A DNA stretch of 64,000 bases from Phytohabitans suffuscus (lineage in GTDB: Bacteria; Actinomycetota; Actinomycetes; Mycobacteriales; Micromonosporaceae), in contig NZ_AP022871.1 in assembly GCF_011764565.1 (NCBI RefSeq), positions 8,742,320 through 8,806,319 of the forward strand, read 5' to 3'. The notes under the pieces were generated by a model. That model was not told the DNA's origin, did no database searches, and worked only from the letters and a program-made list of their open reading frames with translations. Shown here one piece after another: positions 20,351 to 27,831 of the stretch. How positions within the stretch are numbered: the stretch's first letter is position 1; the number at the start of each line of letters is the position of its first letter. The position numbers and the translations under genes were made by a program.

Positions 20351-20690
20351 ACAACCACCCCACCCACGACACCACCGCACCGCATCTCCCGCAAGCCAAC
20401 CCTCCAGACCCGAGACGGGATAGCCCGCGCAACAGACTCCGAAGCTGGGCGCACCGACGCGCCCAGCCTCAGAGCGCCGCGCGACACGATCCACCCGCGC
20501 CGATCAAGCCTCGAAGATCAGGACCTCCGGTCTGTCCTCACCAGATCGCCCGAGAGCCGGGGCGATCGCGGACCTCAACCGCCCCCTACAAGGGCGGCCC
20601 ACGTCCACGATCACCGCAGCCAGAAGAACAAACCAGGCGAATCCGCCGCCGCCACCACCCTCCCCTGCCGCGTGCGGCTCCGGGCCAAAA

Positions 20691-20737
20691 GATCGTGGTA
20701 CCAACCTGCCCCAGAGGGGCGGATCCGTACCACGATC
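20691..20737 (+). repeat. Repeat R2 hairpin, copy 2
   Basis: Outer arms GATCGTGGTAC and GTACCACGATC; inner stem GCCCC and GGGGC around AGA; GGATCC lies on the right side. It is followed by CCACCGAAACCC, also conserved after copy 3. Confidence 0.85.
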
Positions 20738-20789
20738 CACCGAAACCCGATCCCCACCCTCCACGTCGAGCGGACAAACCAGACCCTGA

Positions 20790-20817
20790 CCCCGAAAGCT
20801 CCATAGAGCTTTCGGGG
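20790..20817. repeat. Repeat R5 as a perfect hairpin
   Basis: Arms CCCCGAAAGCT (20790-20800) and AGCTTTCGGGG (20807-20817) are perfectly complementary around the loop CCATAG. Half-versions of the same arm occur beside other islands (near 14590, 21128, 21610 and 25760). It could fold as RNA or DNA, but no T-tract follows. Confidence 0.8.
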
Positions 20818-21476
20818 TTGGGGGTTTGGCCCGCCCGAATTCGGATCCCTCGATCGGCGACAGCTCGGACCGTCCGTGGCGACCCGTTGCGCCTGGATAG
20901 GCGACTACTCACCACGGACGCCGCACGACACGACCCAACCCACGCCGATCAAGCAGACACCCCCGCGACAGCCGCAATGATCCAAGCCCTCGCGGGACGA
21001 ACGATCCGTCACGGACAGACCTGGATCGCCTCCCCGGGCGACAGGTCCGGCTCAGTGTGATCGTACGAACCGCGGAGGGCGAGGCCGCGGGGGCCCACAA
21101 CCCCAACCCCGGAAGATCTCTAGAGAGAGCTTTCGCGGTCAGGGTCGAGCGGATGGCGAGGCGGCGAGGGTCGCGGTGCGGCGGTGTCGCCGCCGAAGTC
21201 GCCTATCTTGTCGTCATTGGTCAGCTGATCGTCGAGGGCGGTTGCCGTGTGAGGGCGGCTCGCGTCCACGATCGACCGGGACGGATCCCTCGGGCCCTGC
21301 GCCGGGCGGGCAAATCGGGCGGAAAGCGGCCGGCGCCAGCTCGGGGAACGACCGGGCGGCTTCCGGCTCGTCCCCACTGGCTGGCTCAGACCCACGATCA
21401 CCCAGACGAGGAGAACAAACCACGCGAATTCGGCACCCCGCCGCGCCCGCCCTCGAACGCGGGACTCCCGGCAACA

Positions 21477-21524
21477 GATCGTGGTATGAAACCGCCCCCA
21501 GAGGGGCGGATCCGTACCACGATC
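21477..21524 (+). repeat. Repeat R2 hairpin, copy 3
   Basis: Arms GATCGTGGTA and TACCACGATC, inner stem CCGCCCC and GGGGCGG. This is the most regular copy, with the inner stem extended to seven G-C pairs. Confidence 0.85.
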
Positions 21525-21622
21525 CACCGAAACCGCCCCCAGCCTCCACATCGGCACGGACAGACCAGCGGAAAGCACAGAGGCCACTGTGGACAGACTC
21601 GAACCCTGACCCCGGAAGATCT

Positions 21623-21808
21623 CTAGATGAGACCTTCGGACATCGCGGTCGTGACGGCGGCCGTGCGGTCGCAGACGCCGAGCTTGGCGAACGTGCGCAG
21701 CAGGTGGGTCTTCACGGTGGCCTCGGCGATGTGCAGGGCCCGGCCGATCTCCACGTTGGACAGTCCACGCGCGACGAGGCGGAGCACCTCGACCTCGCGC
21801 GGCGTCAG
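21623..21808 (-). pseudogene. LuxR-type response regulator, C-terminal DNA-binding remnant
   Basis: The minus strand encodes only the output domain: LTPREVEVLRLVARGLSNVE, IGRALHIAEATVKTHLLRTF, AKLGVCDRTAAVTTAMSEGL ending at a stop at 21623. This is a complete LuxR/NarL helix-turn-helix, but no receiver domain precedes it. A TGA codon lies immediately before the LTPRE block, and the DNA upstream belongs to an ABC ATPase. In actinobacteria the order ABC ATPase, permease, histidine kinase, LuxR regulator is common, so one deletion between the ATPase and the regulator would give this layout. Confidence 0.75.
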
Positions 21809-22249
21809 GGCTCACCGTCGCCGCGGCGTGGCCGCGCCCGCCCAGCGACGCCGGCTCGCCGCCCGCGGCCACCCGGCCGCGGGCCAGGACGGCCACGCGG
21901 TGCGCGAGCGCCTCGGCCTCGTCCAGGTAGTGGGTGGTCAGGACGACGGTGGTACGCCCGGTCGCGGCGACGGTCCTGACCAGGGCCCAGAACGCCCGGC
22001 GCGCCTCCGGGTCGAACCCGGTCGTCGGCTCGTCCAGGAACAGCAGCCGGGGCCGCCCCACCACGCCGACCGCCACGTCGAGCCGCCGCCGCTGGCCGCC
22101 GGAGAGGGTGCGCACCCGGGCCCGCTCCTTCTCCCCAGCCCCAGCGGCGCGAACACCTCGCCCTCGCCGACCCGCGGGTCGACCCCGTCCACGGCGGGCG
22201 TGCCGCCGTACCGCCTGCGCAGCCCCCGTACCTCGATCGCGCTCGTCAT
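21809..22249 (-). pseudogene. ABC transporter ATP-binding protein remnant, Walker A deleted
   Basis: The N-terminus reads MTSAIEVRGLRRRYGGTPAV and GEGEVFAPLG, where a Walker A loop should follow. Instead the sequence jumps to VRTLSGGQRRRLDVAVGVVG, RPRLLFLDEPTTGFDPEARR and VVLTTHYLDEAEALAHRVAV (signature, Walker B and H-loop) in another frame. About 100 residues from Walker A to just before the signature are missing, so it cannot bind ATP normally. The C-terminal end fuses into the LuxR remnant. The style (LDEPTTGFDPEAR, HYLDEAEAL) is that of DrrA-like drug or antibiotic exporters. Confidence 0.8.
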
Positions 22250-22260
22250 GAACCGATCGT

Positions 22261-22331
22261 CGTCCGCCGGTCGTCCCGCGCGGGACGACCGGCGGACGGA
22301 ACCGCGCCGTCCACCGGTCGGTGGACGGCGC
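22261..22331. terminator. Two consecutive strong hairpins, probable terminator
   Basis: 22261-22298 is a perfect 38-bp palindrome (arm CGTCCGCCGGTCGTCCCGC). 22304-22331 is a second hairpin with perfect 12-bp arms (GCGCCGTCCACC and GGTGGACGGCGC) and loop GGTC. Both lie directly after the stop of the leftward ThuA gene at 22336 and before the ABC remnant's start. Confidence 0.75.
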
Positions 22332-22335
22332 GCGC

Positions 22336-24841
22336 TCAGCGCGGGTCGAGCATGGCCGTCAGCGCGTCGATGTCGCGGACCAGCACCGCCCGCACGTCCG
22401 CGTCCGGCACGAGCGCGGTGTCGGCGGCCAGCGCGCGCAGGGCGGCCAGCTGCTGCAGGGCCCGCCGGTCGTTGCCGGCCGCCTCCGAGGCGCTGGCGGC
22501 GTCCAGCTTGTTCGACAGCTTCTGGTGGGCCTGCCGGGAGAGCTGGCCGGTGGCGCGGAAGCGGTCGACCAGGTTACCCAGGTCGCGGAACGACGTGGTG
22601 ACGTAGAACAGCACCGTCGTGGTGGTGCGGTTGCCGGCGTTGTCGGTGGCGGTCACGGTCAGCTCGTGCATGCCCGGCCGAGGTCGTACAGGGGCTGGAG
22701 CCGGCCGCTCGGGTAGGGCGCCCCGTTCATCGTGCCGGCCGTCGTGGCGATGCCGGACGTCGGGTCGACCGCCTCGTACGCGATCCGCACGTCCTGGCTG
22801 TCGCCGTAGACGCCGCCGTGCGCGACACCCGAGACGGCCGTGGCCGGCCCGGTGCCGTCGACCTTGACGGCCGCCGACCTGAGCGCCTCGACGTTGCCGG
22901 CCGCGTCGGTGGAGCGGAAGCGCACCTCGTGCACCCCGTCGCCGGCGACCTCGAACGGTCCGTTGTAGACGGTCCACGCCGCCGCCCCGTCCACCTGGTA
23001 CTCGGTGGAGGCCAGGCCGCTGCCGCCCGGCTCGTCGGAGGCGGTGAGCGTGACGGTCGCCGGGCCGGTGAACCAGCCGCCTGCCCCAGGGCCGTCCAGC
23101 GACGCCTCGGTCGACGGCGCGGTGGTGTCGGTGGGTGTGCCGTACACGTTCAGCTCCCACAGCGAGTACCCCACTGGGTGCCCCGCTCGGCGCAGTACAC
23201 CCGCACGTAGCGCCCCTGGCCGGTGACCTCGGCGTCGTCGATGCCGCCGTCGCCGGCCGCCGTGCTGTGGACGGGCGTCCAGTCGGTGCCGTCGGTCGAC
23301 GTCTGGATCTCGTACGACCTGGCGAACGCGGCCTCCCAGCTGAGGCGCACGCGGCTCAGGTCGTACACCGCGCCGAGGTCCACGCTGATCCACTGTGGAT
23401 CGCTGTGCGCGCTCCCCCACCGGGTGGAGGCGTCGCCGTCGACCGCGTTGCCGGGCACGTGGGTGCTGCCCGGCTCCACACTGGACGCCTCGGTCGGCTT
23501 GCCGCGCGCCAGGTCCTCGCCGGTGGTGCCGCCGGCCCGCACCCGGATGTTCCGGTAGCTGATGTCGAGGCCGGCGCCGTCGTTCTGCACGCCGATGTAG
23601 CCGTCGGCGATCGCCCGGTCGCTGACGTAGTCCGTTATCTTCACGCCGTTGAGGTACACCTCGACGTGCTGGCCGCTGACCCGGATGTCGTACGAGTTCC
23701 ACTCGCCGGGGCCGTTGAGGTTGGCCTCGCGCAGCGCGGTGTCCGGCGCCTTGAAGCTGTACACGCTACCGGTCGTGCGGGTCGGGTCGGCGTCGGTGGC
23801 GTCGATCTGGATCTCGTGGCCCGCCGACACCGGCGCCCACGGGTCGTTGCCCGGGTTGGGGAAGCCGACGAAGACGCCGCCGTTGTCGTCGCCCGGCATC
23901 ATCCAGTCGACCTTCAGGGAGTAGTCGCTGAAGGTGCGGACCGGGAACCACAGCAGCCCCATGCCGCCGAACGAGCTGATCGTGCCGTCGTCCAGCGTGA
24001 AGCCACCCGGTCCGGCCTGCCGCCACTGGTCGAGGCTGGTCCGCGTGCCGTCGAACAGCGGCGTGTAGCCGGACTCCGGCCGGCAGTCCCCGGCCGCGTC
24101 GCCGGCGGCCAGCCGGATGCCGCCGAGCAGCATCCTGAGGTAGTTCTCGTCGGCGAACGACTCGGTGGTGTGCCCCATGCCGGTGTACCAGGAGCGGCCG
24201 CCGTCGTACCGTTGGCACCAGGTGATCGGGTGGTCGGCACCCATGCCGCCGCCGCTGTAGCTGGACTCGTCGAGGTTGGCGAGCACCTTGACGTCGGCGC
24301 GCGGGTTGGTGCGGTAGTCGTACCACTCGTCGGTGCGGGTCCAGGTCTGCGGGAGGTGCGAGGTGGACGGGTTGGCCCGGTCCTCGAGGCGCACGGTCGC
24401 CTGCTGGGTCGCCGGGTGCGAGCGGAAGTAGGCGCCGACGAGGCCGCCGTACCAGGCCCAGTCGTACTCGGTGTCGGCCGCCGCGTGGATGCCGGCGTAC
24501 CCGCCGCCGCCCCGGATGTAGCCCTCGAAGGCCGCCTGCTGGGTCGCGTCCAGCACGTCGCCGGTCGTGGAGAGGAAGACGACGGCCTGGTACCTGGCGA
24601 GGTTCTCCGGCGTGAACGCGGCCGCGTCCTCGGTGGCGTCGACGGTGAACCCGTTCTGCTCGCCGAGCCGCTCGATGGCCGCGACACCGGCCGGGATGGA
24701 GTCGTGCCGGAAGCCGGCCGTCTTGGAGAACAGCAGCACCGCCGTCCCGGCGTCCGCCCGGGCGGACGCGCCGCCGGCCGGGACGACCAGGGCGGTGAGG
24801 ACGAGGGCGGCACAGGCCAACAGCGCCAGTGGTCGGCGCAT
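22336..24841 (-). CDS. Secreted ThuA-DUF1080-discoidin multidomain protein (two frameshifts)
   Basis: Start ATG 24841 follows GGAAGGAGCG. A Sec signal peptide (MRRPLALLACAALVLTALVV) is followed by a ThuA-like glutamine-amidotransferase-fold domain (VLLFSKTAGFRHDSIPAGVA, GGYAGIHAAADTEYDW, WYTGMGHTTESF), then a DUF1080 3-keto-disaccharide hydrolase-like beta-sandwich (YTPLFDGTRTSLDQWRQAG, WMMPGDDNGGVFVGFPN), an F5/8 type C (discoidin) domain (GNAVDGDASTRWGSAHSDPQ) and an Ig-like plus C-terminal helical region (ELTVTATDNAGNRTTTTVLF). The frame breaks near 23168 (after GTQWG) and near 22683 (after YDLG); one restored base at each rejoins conserved sequence, giving about 835 residues. It probably binds and cleaves oxidised glycosides outside the cell. 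Confidence 0.82.
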
Positions 24842-25091
24842 CGCGCGCTCCTTCCCGCTGAGTGGTGGCTCAGCGGATCGAAGGGGACAGGGCGCGCCGC
24901 CGCACCTGGAGACAGTCGTGAGTCCATCGTGGAGAGACCGGCCGGGCCGCCGTGCCACCGCGCGGCCAAAGGTCGGACGTGTACTGACGTGAATGTACCG
25001 GCCAGGCTGACGACCCGTCAACGAACGCCGGCCGGGCGGGCGGCACCGGCCGGGCGCGGCACACCGGGCGCCGGCGGCACGCGGCGCCTGT

Positions 25092-25397
25092 TCAGGCCCC
25101 GCTGACCTCGATCGCGTTGCAGACGTCCGCGATGCCCGGCGTCTGCCACGCCAGGAAGCCGGCCGCCACGGCGGCGTCCGGGTCGTCCACCGTCCCGCTC
25201 AGGATCACCACCCGGTTCTGCACCTGCACCGCGATCGGCTCCTCGCAGGTGCGCTCCTCCCCCAGCAGCCGCGCCATCACACTGGCCGCGATGAGCTGGT
25301 CGTCAGCCCACCGCGGCACCGGACGCAGCGACGGGTGCCACGCCCGCCACGCCCGCCCCGAGAAGGCGTCGCCCGCGCCCGGCATCGGGATCGTCAT
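25092..25397 (-). CDS. BON-domain protein
   Basis: 101 residues from ATG 25397, preceded by GAGAGAGGGG. After a short Pro/Trp-rich N-terminus (HPSLRPVPRWADDQLIAASV) comes one BON domain: DQLIAASVMARLLGEERTCE, IAVQVQNRVVILSGTVDDPD and AGFLAWQTPGIADVCNAIEV. BON domains contact lipids or act as small binding modules in osmotic-stress and cell-surface proteins. There is no signal peptide. An upstream ATG at 25457 would add about 20 residues without codon bias. Confidence 0.8.
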   Translation of the reverse strand: MTIPMPGAGDAFSGRAWRAWHPSLRPVPRWADDQLIAASVMARLLGEERTCEEPIAVQVQNRVVILSGTVDDPDAAVAAGFLAWQTPGIADVCNAIEVSGA

Positions 25398-25544
25398 CGT
25401 GCGCCCCTCTCTCGTTCGTCCGGCGTCCGACATTCTCGGGCCGCGATGTGGAGGCACGTCTGCGACTCCATGACGATCTCATGACAGCCCCGGCGAACGG
25501 GCCCCGTGCGGTCGGCCCGCTGGCAGCCGCGCTTCAGATATGTT

Positions 25545-25651
25545 GCCCCGGTCCGCGTCAGCCGCGGACCGCATGCTCCCGCGGGCACCGCTGCGGCCGG
25601 CGGCTCGCCGGCGCTCGCCGACTTCCCCGACCTCCGCTGCCAGGTCCGCGG
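25545..25651. repeat. Repeat R6, copy 2
   Basis: Matches 18729-18839 over about 107 bp with roughly 10-15% difference and small indels. The right end here runs into CGCGGTTCAAGCCCC, which looks superficially like a tRNA T-arm, but no cloverleaf can be completed. Confidence 0.75.
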
Positions 25652-25985
25652 TTCAAGCCCCACCCCTTCCTGTGGGTAATCAGAGCTGAGGCTTCCGCGC
25701 GCGGATCATGCGCGCCGGCTAGGAGAGCGGCCGACCAGCTCTCCTGACCTTGACGGCGAAGCTTCCATAGAAACCTTCCGGGCTCAGGAGGGCCAGGTCT
25801 GTCCACAGTGGCCGGTGTCGGCGTCCGGTTTTCGCCGTTTTATCCAACCTGTCGCGGGGTCGGAGGGATCGGTTCTCGGCTGATCGTGGACGCGAGCCGC
25901 CCTGGCAGGGGCAACGGGCGTCCACGATTTGCCAGCCGATGACGACAAACCGGGCGAATCTCGGCGGCGAAGGCGCGTGGCCGCG

Positions 25986-26032
25986 GATCGTGGTACAAAA
26001 CTGCCCCCATAGGGCGGATCCGTACCACGATC
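25986..26032 (+). repeat. Repeat R2 hairpin, copy 4
   Basis: Arms GATCGTGGTAC and GTACCACGATC; inner part CTGCCCCC-AT-AGGGCGG, slightly diverged. It is followed by CGCTGAAACCGG, matching the flank of copies 2 and 3. Confidence 0.85.
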
Positions 26033-26269
26033 CGCTGAAACCGGTCCCCCGACCGTGCGGCAAGCGGACAAGCCGGTAGAAAGCGCCCACCCAGAGCGAC
26101 CACTGTGGACAGACCGGGCACCCATCGCCCGAACGGCGCGCCACTATAGCGCCTTCGTAGTCAGGGCGCGGGTCTGTCCGCAGCGGCCTCCGCGGCTCAC
26201 CCTCCGCGGTCCACAACCCGGTCGCGGTAGGCCCGCCGCACCAGACCACCGGGATCAAGGGCCGTCGAC

Positions 26270-26323
26270 CGTTCACCCGGATTCCGCGTGTCACACCGGT
26301 GGAACGCGGAATCCGGGCGAACG
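26270..26323. repeat. Long hairpin, 20-bp arms
   Basis: CGTTCACCCGGATTCCGCGT (26270-26289) and ACGCGGAATCCGGGCGAACG (26304-26323) are inverted repeats with one mismatch. The 14-bp loop itself contains ACCGGT. It is unrelated to R1-R6, and I see no second copy in the window. Confidence 0.85.
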
Positions 26324-26559
26324 ATCACACCACCCCGGCCCTGTCGGCGCCCCATCGCGACCGGCGAGGCGGGCGCCACACGTGTGCCGGGTGTTCCTGA
26401 CCGGAGACCCAACCCACAGGTCTGACGCCCAGCGTGACCAACGACAGTTGCGCGGACTATGGGCAGCAGGGCTGAGGGCGGCCGCCACCAGCGGGGCTTG
26501 GACGGCGGACCCGGCGCCGGAGTCGGGGGCTCGGCGGCCGAAGGGGTCAGGGTGTGATG

Positions 26560-26619
26560 CGCGGAGGGTGAGGCCGCGGGAGCGACGGTCCGGACCACGG
26601 CGGGCGTCGCGGTAGCTCG
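26560..26619 (-). repeat. Dispersed repeat R1, copy g
   Basis: Plus strand reads GCGGAGGGTGAGGCCGCGGG, AGCGACGGTCCGGACCACGG, CGGGCGTCGCGGTAGCTC, a nearly complete inverted R1. Confidence 0.8.
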
Positions 26620-26640
26620 GATGGTCTATCTCCAACGGCC

Positions 26641-26850
26641 GAGACGCCGGCCAGGACGCGGCCGGGGCGAGGGCAGGACGAGGTTGGAACGCGGCCGGGA
26701 CGCCGGTCAGGACGAGGCCGGGCGCGGCCGGGACGCGGCCGGGACGTGCTTGAGACGCGGTTGGGAACGAGGCCGGGCGCGGTCGGGACGTGCTTGGGAC
26801 GCGGTTGGGAACGAGGCCGGGCGCGGCCGGGACGCGGTTGGGACGGCGGC
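26641..26850. repeat. Degenerate G-rich tandem repeat
   Basis: Units built from GGGACGCGGCCGGGACG and GCGGTTGGGAACGAGGCCGG recur with a clear 44-bp period between 26757 and 26801 and looser repetition on both sides. No frame across it has normal composition. Confidence 0.75.
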
Positions 26851-26899
26851 GCGGGCGCCGGTTCGGAGTGGCGCGGGTGGTGTGGGGTAACCCGGGGGT

Positions 26900-27022
26900 G
26901 TGCGCATCGGGAACACGGAGGTCCGGCCGCTCGGCGGTGGGCCTGGCTGCCTGCTGATGGTCGTGGCGTCGCTGGTGCTGTCGGTGATCGCGACGGTCCT
27001 AATCAACCTGGTACTGCGCTGA
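26900..27022 (+). CDS. Small hydrophobic membrane protein (40 residues)
   Basis: GTG 26900 opens a 40-codon frame: VRIGNTEVRPLGGGPGCLLM followed by VVASLVLSVIATVLINLVLR and TGA. One membrane span is preceded by a short charged/glycine segment, a composition I recall from small conserved actinobacterial proteins of unknown function. The amino-acid pattern is too ordered for random GC-rich DNA. No clear Shine-Dalgarno. It is convergent with the response-regulator remnant. Confidence 0.5.
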   Translation: MRIGNTEVRPLGGGPGCLLMVVASLVLSVIATVLINLVLR

Positions 27023-27030
27023 GCCGCAGG

Positions 27031-27665
27031 TCAGCGGGCGCCGAGGAAGGCCAGCACGGCGAGGACCCGCCGGTGGTCGTCGCCGGCCTCGGTCAGGTCG
27101 AGCTTGGCCAGGATGTGCCGCACGTGCTTCTCCACGGTGCCCTCGCTCAGCCAGAGGCGGCGGGCGATGCCGGCGTTGGAGCGGCCCTCGGCCATCAGCG
27201 AGAGCACCTCGCGCTCGCGGGAGCTGAGCGCGGCGGGCGGGTCGTTGCGGCGGCGGGCGGTGACCAGCTCCTGGCTCAGCGCCGGGTCGACCACCGAGCC
27301 GCCGCGGCCGACCCGGGCCAGCGTGTCGATGAACTCGGTCACGTCGCTGACCCGGCTCTTGAGCAGGTAGCCGACCGCGCGGCCGCTGGCCAGCAGCTCC
27401 ATCGCGTGGTCGAGCTCGGCGTGCGCGGAGAGCACCAGGATCGCCGTGCCGGCGTGCTCCCGGCGGATCGCGCGAGCCGTGTCGAGGCCCTCGGTGGGTG
27501 TGCGTCGGCGGCATCCGGATGTCGATGACCGCCAGGTCGGGGCCGGCCCGGCCGATCGGGACGAGCAGCGCCGGCCTGCCCCACCACCGTCAGGCCGGCG
27601 CGCTCCGTCAGGCTCGCCAGCCCCTCGCGGAGCAGGACGTCGTCGTCGGCGATGGCGACCCGCAG
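27031..27665 (-). pseudogene. NarL/LuxR-type response regulator, broken by two or more frameshifts
   Basis: In three frames the minus strand encodes a receiver start (LRVAIADDDVLLREGLASLT, ERAGLTVVGQAG), then the phosphoacceptor block (GPDLAVIDIRMPPTHT, Asp in VID), then the rest of the receiver and the DNA-binding domain (VLSAHAELDHAMELLASG, YLLKSRVSDVTEFIDTLARV, LSSREREVLSLMAEGRSNAG, GTVEKHVRHILAKLDL). All conserved residues are present, but at least two shifts lie near 27500 and 27575. No start codon precedes LRVAIADDD, because the upstream DNA is a PrsW fragment. So the gene has lost its own start by deletion, and the internal shifts may be decay or sequencing indels. Confidence 0.72.
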
Positions 27666-27790
27666 CGGGCGCTCTCCAGGGCGGCGAAGCCGAAGCCGAC
27701 CGCGGCGGCGAGCACCATGCCGTCCCGCACCGTGTACCGGGTCACGCGCCGGGCCAGCAGCCACAGCGCGCCGAGCTTGACCGCGCGCGC
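27666..27790 (-). pseudogene. PrsW-family intramembrane protease fragment
   Basis: About 38 residues survive: VKLGALWLLARRVTRYTVRD followed by GMVLAAAVGFGFAALESA. This resembles the PrsW core, in which E-E-x-x-K-x-x-A/G precedes the first conserved helix and GFAALE(N/S) contains the second catalytic Glu. The catalytic EE block upstream is not recognisable, and the fragment runs directly into the response-regulator remnant. Identification is from memory of the family and moderate. Confidence 0.45.
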
Positions 27791-27831
27791 TTCGCCGCCA
27801 GCACCACTTCCGGGTACCGGCTAGCGGGTGC

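Larger units (their letters stand above)
20183..21622. repeat. Intergenic mosaic of palindromic repeats (island 2, 1.4 kb)
   Basis: No gene with codon bias is found in 1.4 kb. Modules from left: an R5 relative near 20217-20243 (AGAGAGCTTTCAGGGTCGG); R1 at 20281-20350; R3 (GATCGCGGACCTCAACCGCC with ACGTCCACGATC) at 20563-20612; the conserved spacer AGAACAAACCAGGCGAATCC at 20626-20645; R2 at 20691-20737; R5 hairpin at 20790-20817; partial inverted R1 at 21067-21092; R5 near 21108-21145; R3 at 21227-21273; spacer GAACAAACCACGCGAATTCG near 21413-21432; R2 at 21477-21524; R4 inverted at 21582-21597; R5 at 21603-21632, touching the LuxR remnant stop. The order R3-spacer-R2-R5 occurs twice, suggesting duplication of a block of about 750 bp. 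Confidence 0.8.
25398..26899. repeat. Intergenic mosaic of palindromic and tandem repeats (island 3, 1.5 kb)
   Basis: No credible gene in 1.5 kb. From left: R6 at 25545-25651; R5 relative near 25745-25792 (GGCGAAGCTTCCATAGAAAC); R4 at 25799-25814; R3 (TGATCGTGGACGCGAGCCGC with GCGTCCACGAT) at 25881-25928; spacer GACAAACCGGGCGAATCTCG near 25944-25963; R2 at 25986-26032; R4 inverted at about 26098-26113; degenerate R4 near 26171; partial R1 at 26192-26218; a long unrelated hairpin at 26270-26323; full R1 (minus) at 26560-26619; then a G-rich tandem repeat at 26641-26850. Confidence 0.78.

Noticed and set aside
18538..21060. 840-codon frame overlapping the alpha/beta hydrolase, MFS gene and repeat island
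   Set aside because: It is an out-of-frame shadow of the MFS gene that remains open by chance in GC-rich DNA and continues into repeats.
20183..21622. Degraded prophage or insertion sequence
   Set aside because: No transposase, integrase or phage-like protein fragment could be found in any frame; only short repeat modules are present.
25620..25680. Possible tRNA (CGCGGTTCAAGCCCC looks like a T-arm)
   Set aside because: No acceptor, D or anticodon stems can be built around it, and the same upstream sequence recurs as repeat R6.
26270..26323. CRISPR-like repeat
   Set aside because: It is one inverted pair, not spaced direct repeats. No regular spacer array or cas gene exists in the window.
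26641..26850. Open frame over the G-rich tandem repeat
   Set aside because: The translation is a repetitive Arg/Gly string with no codon bias. The tract is explained as slippage.
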